A DNA stretch of 64,000 nucleotides from Trichobilharzia regenti (lineage: Eukaryota > Platyhelminthes > Trematoda > Strigeidida > Schistosomatidae): contig OX235267.1 in NCBI GenBank assembly GCA_944472135.2, forward strand, positions 33,945,312-34,009,311, written 5' to 3'. A program made the translations under genes and the position numbers. The first letter of the stretch is position 1, and each line of letters begins with the position of its first letter. This document shows positions 56,225 through 64,000 of the stretch, one piece after another. Under the pieces are notes generated by a model, which searched no databases, was not told where the DNA came from, and saw nothing but the letters and a program-made list of their open reading frames with translations.

Positions 56225-56720
56225 TGGCTTTACGAGCTTCTTTTGAATGCATAACTTAGGCTTACTAGTTTGAATGCCTCAGCTGTGTGTAGTAGACGAA
56301 TACAAAGTCTATTGGAAAGATTTGGTGGGATGTGTCGAGTCACCTTGAATGCTTTCGTTTTCTCCAGAAAATAACCACTATCAACTAAATATGATAAAAC
56401 GGAGTTACAGATGGTTTTTATTTGTCCTTTGCCAAACCACGATGGGAGATGTTCAGTAACACGTAGGTCCAACATAACTGTCACCACATGTGCAGTTGAA
56501 CTGATAAATACACATACGTGTAGCAAAACTATTTAGCTTATCCTTCGTTTGAGTCTCTATCAACTAAATGTTTAGCTATAGGTGAAGTTGGTAGTCTGCC
56601 ATCTGCGTTTATCTAGGTTTCACAGTCCATTTATTTCCATAACCATTTCGGTATATGTTCTGCCATCCTCGTGTGCAAAGCTCGATTACTTCTCCCTATG
56701 TATGTGTGATTACGCACCCA
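56225..56720 (-). mobile_element. PLE fragment, GIY-YIG region
   Basis: On the minus strand, 56700-56610 reads IELCTRGWQNIYRNG (compare the IGRTxRxLxTRMAEHxPKWL stretch), and 56526-56230 reads RVTEHLPSWFGKGQIKTICN, AFKVTRHIPPNLSNRLCIRL and LHTAEAFKL. This is the end of the PLE endonuclease domain plus the C-terminal tail. The two segments may be a small duplication, because EHLPSW and QNIYRNG are alternative copies of one motif. Confidence 0.62.
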
Positions 56721-57604
56721 TGTAAATTGATATATATAGTATAAGATGTGACAATTATCACTTGTGCAGTGTTGAGGCTTTTAGTAGAGGAAATTTGAAG
56801 CTTTTTAAACAATTATCAGTTAGGCTGCTTAGTGAGTTTTACGAATGACTGAGTTTAGTTGATGTCTTAAAATCCAAAAACTTATTTCTCCACTGTATAG
56901 TAATTTGATATGTATCCACATATATATTTATGTGTGTGTGTGTATGGTGATCTCTCTTTCTGTTGCTCGCTTAGTCTGTGACCATTTCACTTGATGAACC
57001 TGTCTCCTTTAACAGTGTATATTCTCCTTATATTATATATAATATAATGTGAGTGTTTGTTGACAGTCCGTTGCTTGGTGACATATATCCATATTATGTG
57101 TGGTTGTTGACATGTCTGCTATATTTCGCTATGTATATATGGATCGATACTTCATTATAATTAGCCATTCATGTTAAGACTGTCTATTGATTTGTTCACA
57201 CCCTTGTCTGGACATTCATATATATTTCGCTCTCACAATTTGTGTGACTTACTTACTTTACTTACTTTGGTGTGATACCACTTATTGCTTCTCCTTGTGT
57301 TTGGAAAATAGAAGTATCATCGCAAACCTAGTGGTCTTCTGATTTACGCCTTCTTGCGTCAGGACTATTAAATTCTCGACCAGTACATAGCAATAATTTG
57401 GCGACGAGTACATAACAATTTGGCGACGGGGAAAACTACTATTAACCACTCAGCAGCAGCAACATAACATAATTTGATGAAGATATTTAGATTTGACATT
57501 AGTGACTAGTGTGATGTGTCTAATCCTCTCATTGGTGCAGACTGAATTCTATCAGTCAGGTTGTAATGTGGCCACCATTCTAAGTAGCTTACCATCACGG
57601 TGCA
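56721..57604 (+). other. Possible LTR end and primer-binding-site remnant
   Basis: A (TG)n run lies at about 56932-56943. ATTTGGCGACG occurs twice, at about 57396-57406 and 57418-57428, with the surrounding GTACATA duplicated. A TGGCGACG-type start is common at the primer-binding end of Gypsy-like LTR elements. No LTR pair or coding region was found, so this is only a suggestion. Confidence 0.3.
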
Positions 57605-57857
57605 CGTTGATTTGATGATACTAGATAGTTGGAGATAAGGCTAGAGGAGGTCAATCGCAAGCCCGAATAGCTAGCTGAGTGGTAACGTCTCTGACTACAT
57701 CACTGGGTGACGCGGGTTCGGATCTCAGAAGGGACATGAGTTCCTTCAAGTCTGTAAATACGCCTTGCTGACTAGTGAGTGCCAACAAGCACGCAACGTA
57801 GGTCCAAGGCTTCCTGTGGCCGATTGCCTCCAACTATCTAATATCATCAAATCAACG
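57605..57857 (+). mobile_element. tRNA-like sequence between 30-bp inverted repeats
   Basis: CGTTGATTTGATGATACTAG.. (57605-57634) is matched by its reverse complement at 57828-57857 with one difference. Between them are an A-box-like TAGCTGAGTGG (about 57671) and a B-box-like GGTTCGGATCTC (about 57715). The whole could be a tRNA-derived SINE picked up by a MITE, or a hairpin-shaped repeat. No clear TSD was seen. Confidence 0.5.
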
Positions 57858-58819
57858 CGATGAAGATATTTTTCCTAGGGACGGAATAGATTTTTGGAGC
57901 TTATATTTATAGTTTTATATGAAAATTATACCAATCATGTGGTGATGTGACATTCAACAAGTAGTATCAATTGTTAAGTATAAGAGTGAAAATAATTAAT
58001 GAATTTGAAATCAGTTAATTTTTAGAAGTTAGTAACAGGCTGTTATACATGAAGACTTGAACAGAGAAAGAACAAACATTAATGCAGGGAACAACATAGA
58101 TCTATTGTGTTTCGTTGGTTCTCTTCAACTGTCTACAACCAACCCACCATTAGCGATTATTGCATATTAAATAGGTTTATTTTCATAATCACACAGTTAT
58201 GCAGAACTGACAATTGGATGACAAGGTTACCAGCACAAATTATTGCCACTTATAATCATATCAATTTTAGTCACACGGTTTCACAATTTATTATTCTACG
58301 ACTAGCTGGTTTTTTATGTTCCAATACTAATTGACCCTGCTAAGTTAAATAACCAAGATGGAAGTTCAGTCATTGCACTGCACTGCATTCACTTGCATGT
58401 GATCACAAAATAGGGTATGTGGGACAAAGTGACAGTATTTAGAAGTTATATAGTTAGATGGGGAGACAGAGAAGTCAATCAGTGAATCTTTGATTATCGA
58501 TTCAACACCGCACACGTGCAATCGTAATGAATAGCAAAGGGAAGTTGGATAGACAGATAAAAAGAAAGTGTATATAAGACAAATTGTGCAAAACGTGTGA
58601 CTAAAATTGATATGCGATTATCAGTGGCATTAGTTTATGTTCGAAACCTTGTCTGTCATCCATTTGTTAATACTGCATCACTCACTCACTGTGTAAATAT
58701 TAAAATGTCATGAGAGCTGGCTGTTAGCCAAAGTTGGTGGACAGTGATTTACATCAGTGCATATGTCTCCAATATTGGTCGTGAGAAAAATGAGAAGAAA
58801 GGCTTTGTGTAGGCGGATG

Positions 58820-58832
58820 CAGTTAACATATA
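58820..58832. repeat. Target-site duplication, left copy
   Basis: CAGTTAACATATA is identical to 60421-60433. It flanks the PLE insertion inside the LTR-like repeat. Confidence 0.88.
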
Positions 58833-60420
58833 TAAAACAAGCAATAAAGGTTGATAAAGAAGGATTTAATGAATACATCAAATTTCGGTAGAACTCGTCA
58901 GCTGAATACTCTACATACATGGATATATATACTTTTGCAATTACATTGAGACATATGACTGATAAATAAACAAACTACATTGAATTAGTCATGCAGAAAG
59001 ACAGGTGAGAATGTTTTCCAGGTCATGTTCAAATAGATAAGGGGAGAGAGAGAGTTTGAGAGATCAAAATTAAGATAAATTGCATTACGCTCCAATTACA
59101 TCACTTAGATAAAGAATTAGTCATTAGGAAATATAACGAGAATTGCAAACAGACTAATATCAATAGTAATAGTTATAATAAGAGTTAAGATACTCTTACT
59201 GATAAAGCATAGTTTCAAATGAATCAAGAATAATAATGATAATAATAATAAGAGGTAGAATAATAGTAATAACAAGTAGAGAATTATAAGTAAAACGTAT
59301 TACCATGGTAGATTAAGAGTCACGACCATCTCCTTTTGTACACAGAGACCTGGTTTATAAACTCGAATTCCACAAGCCTCTGCAATTGCAAGCATCTTCT
59401 TGTTTCGTTGTTTGCTGACAATGGTGAATGACTTGACCGCGTCGATATCATGTCCGTAATCCCACAAGATGTTTTGTTATTGGGGATTTTGGGACTTTGC
59501 ACTCAGCTGTTTTCAACCATTTTGGCAAATGCTCCATCATGCGAGTAGACAATCGCCTTTCCGTACGAGCTATGTATTTGCTGCCACAAACACACTCAAA
59601 TTGATATATGCAGTTTGAAGTGTCGAGGATTGGCGACTGGTCTTTCCCAGATTGTTGAAGCACTCACTTGGTGGTGTTAAGGATAACAAGTTTTGCAGCA
59701 TAATAAGTCCTCTTGATGGCTTTGTCGAGTCTTCGTTTCACTACTTCCTGTACATCATCTCCTTTGAACGGCAAACTGATATAGACTGGTTTCTTCGGAA
59801 CTGTTTGGATTGTTTTGCAGGGGGTAGTTTCTTTAGAGTATTTATTAATAAACTTCTCAGGATATCCATTCTTAGATAAAATATCCTTCAGAGATTTCAT
59901 TTCATGCTAAATAGTACTGTCAGAACAAATTTTTCGTGCTCTATTGAACAGTGTTCTGACTAAGTTCTTTTTGTACTGGATTGGAACAAAGCTCTTGAAA
60001 TGCATGTACTGTCCTGTCCATGAGGACTTTCTAAATATAGATCTTTCGATTGTGCCATCATTCATTTTGGTCAGAAGAACGTCTAGAAATTTAATAGTAT
60101 CGTTTTCCTCGTGTTCTACTGTGAAATTGAGATTTGGATGGCATGAATTGAATTTTATCAACATGTCTTCCGCTTTTGATCTGCTTTCACAGACAATAAA
60201 AATGTCACCAACATATCTCAGGTATACGTCCGTTTCTTGTATATATTGTAGTTTGTTTACTTATCAGTCTTATGTCTCCCAATGTAATTTAAAAGTATAT
60301 ATATCCGTGTATGTAGAGTATTCAGCTGACGAGTTCTACCGAAATTTGATGTATTCATTAAATCCTTCTTTATCAACCTTTATTGCTTGTTTTAAATTCG
60401 TATCGGGAAATAAATGTTTT
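58833..60420 (-). mobile_element. Second Penelope-like family, inverted-end insertion
   Basis: Main part: minus strand, about 60243 down to 58833, 5'-truncated inside the RT. Coding blocks are YVGDIFIVCESRSKAEDML (60235-60170, motif C with the first Asp changed to Gly), TIKFLDVLLTK, SIFRKSSWTGQYMHFKSF, NGYPEKFI, PKKPVYISLPFKGD and GIY-YIG-like YQFECVCGSKYIARTERRLS. After the coding part comes a non-coding 3' region with a GA-rich run near 59045. The right end, about 60244-60420, is an inverted copy of the 3' terminal 150 bp plus a 26-bp tail. The 13-bp duplications flank it exactly. Several stops make it inactive. Confidence 0.82.
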
Positions 60421-60433
60421 CAGTTAACATATA
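60421..60433. repeat. Target-site duplication, right copy
   Basis: CAGTTAACATATA is identical to 58820-58832. Confidence 0.88.
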
Positions 60434-60690
60434 GATGATCTGACATTCAAGAAACAGCCACAAACAGATGCAAGGTTGACTTTCTGTGAGAAACAACCAA
60501 TCAGAAGACTGTGTTTTTCCGCTAACAATAATCTATAATATGTACATGAAAATATGTGTTGATTTCCTTAATAAAAGATCTGTTGCCTGGCCGTTGTCTT
60601 CTGTTGTTACAAGATAAACTTATCTAACATGGGATTACACTCTACCACAGTACCCAAGTTCTACACCTACATTAATTAACGACCATTCTA

Positions 60691-61020
60691 AGAAGGTCGT
60701 AAGGACGATAAGTTCCCTTATATTATAGATAATTATATATTAAAAAAACGGATTTTTTCATAAGAAAAGTGATTTGTTGTTAGTTTTGTTAATATTTAAA
60801 TTAAGTTTTATGAGTCAGCGACAACTGCGTAACCAAACGTAATGAAATAACAATAGTGAGTAGGACTCACGAAATCGAAAAATCAAAATTTTTTGGTGTA
60901 TAGTAAATCGAATGAAAAAAGTATGACGTGATACTATGAATAGAACTCAAAGTATCAGTAATAAAGTCTAATATTAAAATAATTCAAACGAATAATGGAA
61001 AGAGAAAACAAGGTGACGCA
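60691..61020. other. AT-rich spacer, no recognised gene
   Basis: Nothing identifiable was seen. Confidence 0.5.
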
Positions 61021-61920
61021 ATCACGAAACACAGGATTACTGAGATGAGTCAGGTTTTAGTCGTTTGATCGCGATAACCTTATGAAATCGAAGAAGAGAC
61101 GTCTTGTCTGTTGTTGTTGTTTTGAAACGCGTTAAGTCAGTGTCCAATGTCTGTTAAGTGTTTGGTGATTGATGAGTCTAAGCTATTCGACCCATTTAAT
61201 CGAAGGCTCTTTGGTACGTGTTCAGAGAATTTGATGTAGGTCCTTCTTTCAGTTCTTCTGATGTAACTACTCCTGTAGTTGGAGGCAAGTGTCAGCTTTA
61301 GACTTAACCACCTGGCGGAATGTTTGGAACAAAGAGGCTCGTTTTGCTACTGGATACATCTCCGTCAGTGTATTGTACTCTATCCTTGTCATAACACCAT
61401 CATCTTTAAAGTGAAGTTGAACAAAAAGCGGGTGTTTTACTAACCTTAATGACATCTGGATTTTAAAGTTCTCCCCTACCGTATGTGTTGATCCAAACTT
61501 CGTAGGTAGCTATTTCCTTTCAGATATTTTTCAATTAATATAACTTCAATGTCTAATTTAGCTGCTGAACATATTCTTTTTGATGAAAAGAACAGAGTCT
61601 TTGCCGTAGTTGGTCTACGGCTAACTGAACAGAAGCTGTTGAAATTTAGGTAGAGACCACTCATAATGTATCCTTTCGATAAATCGATCGTCCAGGTGTT
61701 CTATCGATTCTTTTTTCCAGACTGATATCCGAGAAACAGACTCTTCGACTGTATTTGTGTTTCATTCGGGAAGTGATGCTTTCTAGTGTCTTGTTGAATA
61801 ATACAAGTAGATGTGATTCATGACTCAGATCATTACATACAATGAATGTGTTTTTTATGCATCTGTAAGTAGGCTGTAGTTTCATCAAATGTACACTTAA
61901 GCGTAAATCTGTTCAAATGA
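61021..61920 (-). mobile_element. PLE fragment of the second family
   Basis: Read on the minus strand in order: YRCIKNTFIVCNDL (RT motif C, both Asp lost), LEKRIDRTPGRSIYRKDTL, LYLNFNSFCSVSRRPTTAKT, DIEVILIEKYL and VKHPLFVQLHFKDDGV. This follows the same order as 60235-59664. It is shifted and interrupted in three places. The 5' and 3' limits are approximate. Confidence 0.65.
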
Positions 61921-61985
61921 TACTCATTTTCTAAGGCATCCTGATGTTTTATTTCACTATGCACTTACTTACAATAATCCTTAAT

Positions 61986-62630
61986 TTATTATTATTATTA
62001 TTGCTGCCTTGGGTTCCTAGTGGAACATAGGGCTTCAACTGCACGTCTCCATTTTCTTCTGTCTTCTGCTATACTTTTCGCCTGCATCCATGTTAATCCA
62101 TATTCTTTCAACTCCTCTTCACACGATCTCCTCCATGTCACCCTTGGACGTCCCACACGCCGCTTCCCTTTCGGGTTCCACTCGAAGGCTTGACGCGCGA
62201 TGTCACCCAGCGGTCTCCTCAGAGAGTGTCCGATCCATCTCCACTTTCTCCTGCATATTTGTTGGACGATTGGTTCTTGCTTTGTTTGTTCCCACAATTC
62301 CTTGTTGGTGATTCTTTCCGGCCTGGCCATCTGATCCTCAGTATTGAGCGAAGACAGTTGTTAATAAAGGTCTGCAGCCTTTTGGAAATATTCTTTGTGA
62401 CCCGCGAAGTTTCTGATCCGTATAGAAGAACTGACCTTACGTTTGTATTGAAAATCCGAATTTTGTTGGTGATGCTGAGTGACGAAGATTTCCAGATTGA
62501 TTTCAGGCTGATGAATGTGTTTCTCGCCTTCCCGATTCTCGATTTGACATCCTCGTCCGCTCCTCCTGTAGTTGAGACAATGCTCCCTAGATAAGTGAAT
62601 GAAGTAGCCTCTTTCAAATCCCTCCTTAAT
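61986..62630 (-). mobile_element. 5'-truncated RTE-type LINE, best copy
   Basis: Frame 62617-62219 reads MKEATSFTYLGSIVSTTGGA, DEDVKSRIGKARNTFISLKS and SVLLYGSETSRVT. One frameshift at about 62320 leads to frame 62330-61998: ITNKELWEQTKQEPIVQQIC, RKWRWIGHSLRRP and GRPRVTWRRSCEEELKEYG. The 3' end has the AGCCCTATGTTCCACTAGGA segment and (AAT)n (61990-62003 on the plus strand as ATTATT). It is the least decayed of four copies here. Confidence 0.85.
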
Positions 62631-62639
62631 CCTTAATGA

Positions 62640-63560
62640 AGAAGTAATTCTTGTTCATAAACAAAAGCATTTTAAAATTATATTGTAACTAGTAAGCCAG
62701 AAGATAGAATAAAGAAAGCATTACTAGTGAATAACTACTACCCACCAGAATTTATTCAGAAATATATGAAAAACGATAGAAAAACTAAGATTAACAATAA
62801 AAATGACGAAATTAATATGGAGTTCCAAGACTCTGTTGTACAGTTGTATAAAGAAGGAAGCCTTAAGTAGGATTCTCAATGAGACTTGAATTACAGTGGC
62901 ATTTAAACCAAACAACTCAAGCCTTTCAGAGATAAACTTTGTCGGCTTAAGAATCGAGTAGATATAATTAAGAAAAATAATATAATTTACCGAATACCAT
63001 GTAGTGACTGTCATTGAGGTCAATTAAAAAGGTCAAACTAGTAGGTCGGAATCAACTAGATTGTTGAAACATAAAAATTTAGTTAGACTTAGAATAATTG
63101 ACCCTGCTAAGTCAAATAACCTAGAAAAAAAACAGACCTCAGCCATTTCACTGGATTCATTTGCATGTAATCACAAAGTAGGGTGGTCGGGACAAGGTGA
63201 GAGTATTAAAAAGTAATATAGTTAGGTGGAGAGAGGGAGACATTAATCACTGAAGCTTAATTTATCGACACAACACTGGACACATGCAATGGAAATGATG
63301 CAATTCCTACCTACTGGAGATATAGTAGGTGGCAACAAACAACAAGGGGAAGACGGAGAGAGAGAGAGAGAGAAAAAATGTATATAAGACAAGTTGTGAA
63401 GCCATATGACTAAAATTGATATGCAATTATGACTGGCAATACTTTATACTCGAAACCTTGTCATCCAGTTGTTAATACGGCATCTCTGTGTGACATCTAA
63501 AATAAACTTATCTAATATGAAATTACATGCTACCACAGTACCCAAGTTCTACACTTACAT
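62640..63560 (+). mobile_element. Old 5'-truncated PLE copy
   Basis: The plus strand encodes NNYYPPEFIQKYMKNDRKTK, a short Asn/Lys linker, LYKEGSLK, a decayed GIY-YIG part (LLKHKNLVRLRIIDPAKSNN) and the terminal repeat with CTCGAAACCTTGTCATCCAG (63450-63469). It ends in CACAGTACCCAAGTTCTACA. A (GA)n run lies at about 63352-63375. It is the same family as 58163, a divergent relative of the young PLE, and it lacks an inverted head. Confidence 0.68.
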
Positions 63561-64000
63561 TAGTGTTTTATTAAATGGTGCAAGCGGTTGAAGAGGACCG
63601 ACGAAATTCGATGAATTCATGTTATTCTCTGTTTGAAGAGACCATTGCATAACCAACAGTTGGTTAGGTAATGAATGGTCAGGAAGAATAGATAAACAAA
63701 TTAGATAATAATTACATAAGAATGCTAAAAGGTGAATAGATCATTTGAATTAGTTAAAATAGTAATCAGAATACAATAACAGTATCCAGTGATAGTTACA
63801 GGGATACTGGAAAAATCACTTGTAAGACTATTAGCGTATTATGCGAAAGACTGCAGAAGGGAAAAGTGGCTTTGTAAAATTCTTCTAAACATACTGATTT
63901 AACTTATTCGAAAAAAATTCAAAATAAGTGCTTCATCGAAGAGACACTTTTCAACGAATTTATTATCAAGCTGTACAATCGTATATATATAGTAAGTGTG
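63561..64000. other. No recognised gene
   Basis: AT-rich right edge of the window without motifs. Confidence 0.5.

Larger units (their letters stand above)
58706..60611 (+). mobile_element. Solo LTR-like repeat interrupted by a PLE
   Basis: Parts 58706-58832 (TGTCATGAGAGCTGG..) and 60421-60611 (..CTTCTGTTGTTACA) together make one copy of the repeat at 26653-26968 in the opposite orientation. The interruption is bounded by the 13-bp duplication CAGTTAACATATA. Confidence 0.75.
58163..60690 (+). mobile_element. Old inverted PLE copy hosting two later insertions
   Basis: 58163 to about 58320 is the PLE 3' end on the minus strand (ATGACAAGG, ATAATCATATCAATTTTAGT). From about 58325 the plus strand carries the C-terminal part (AATTGACCCTGCTAAG) and its 3' end to 58705. 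That end resumes at 60612-60690 (TAAACTTATCTAACATGGGA, then CACAGTACCCAAGTTCTACA). Again both outer edges are PLE 3' ends. The family is that of 62640-63560. The interruption at 58706-60611 is a solo LTR-like repeat. Confidence 0.68.

Overview
The window looks like a piece of a blood-fluke (schistosome-type trematode) nuclear genome. The reasons are an AT-rich sequence packed with retroelement debris, protein genes whose first introns are only 32-68 bp, Penelope-like elements (PLEs) ending in GIY-YIG domains, CR1- and RTE-type LINEs, a BEL/Pao element, and tRNA-headed SINEs carrying decayed hammerhead-ribozyme cores like those of the schistosome Smα family. The species assignment is inference.

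Two host protein genes are supported. A complete PCNA gene (five exons, 260 aa) lies on the plus strand at 45944-46858. The first five exons of a FANK1-like gene (fibronectin III plus ankyrin repeats) lie on the minus strand from 25865 down to 11061; the rest is probably beyond the left edge. A dead AGC/PKC-type kinase exon lies in a FANK1 intron. Two 66-nt candidate signal-peptide exons (2677 and 11503) may start secreted, micro-exon-type genes.

Layout. 1-11 kb: old PLE pieces, a BEL/Pao pol relic, two LINE 3' ends and a SINE. 11-26 kb: FANK1-like gene, whose 11.3 kb third intron holds SINEs, the kinase relic, old PLE copies and a young 5.3 kb inverted PLE insertion. 26-30 kb: SINEs and a solo LTR-like repeat. 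30.8-35.3 kb: a nearly full CR1-type LINE (minus strand) with two frameshifts. 35.7-39.5 kb: a BEL/Pao element with two LTRs and gag only. 39.8-41.7 kb: an older CR1 relic. 45.9-46.9 kb: PCNA. 49-54 kb: RTE relics with nested LTR and SINE pair. 54-64 kb: more PLEs, including a multi-layer nested stack, and a LINE end.

The most striking feature is the geometry of the PLEs. At 19244-24556 two almost identical copies lie head-to-head, so element 3' ends form both outer edges, and the whole unit is flanked by a perfect 14-bp target-site duplication. A second insertion from a different PLE family (58833-60420) has the same geometry and a perfect 13-bp duplication. Two older loci (17189-18306 and 58163-60690) show the same plan. 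In all four, one outer end carries an extra tail of about 26-47 bp. This suggests a systematic two-ended integration mode rather than chance rearrangement.
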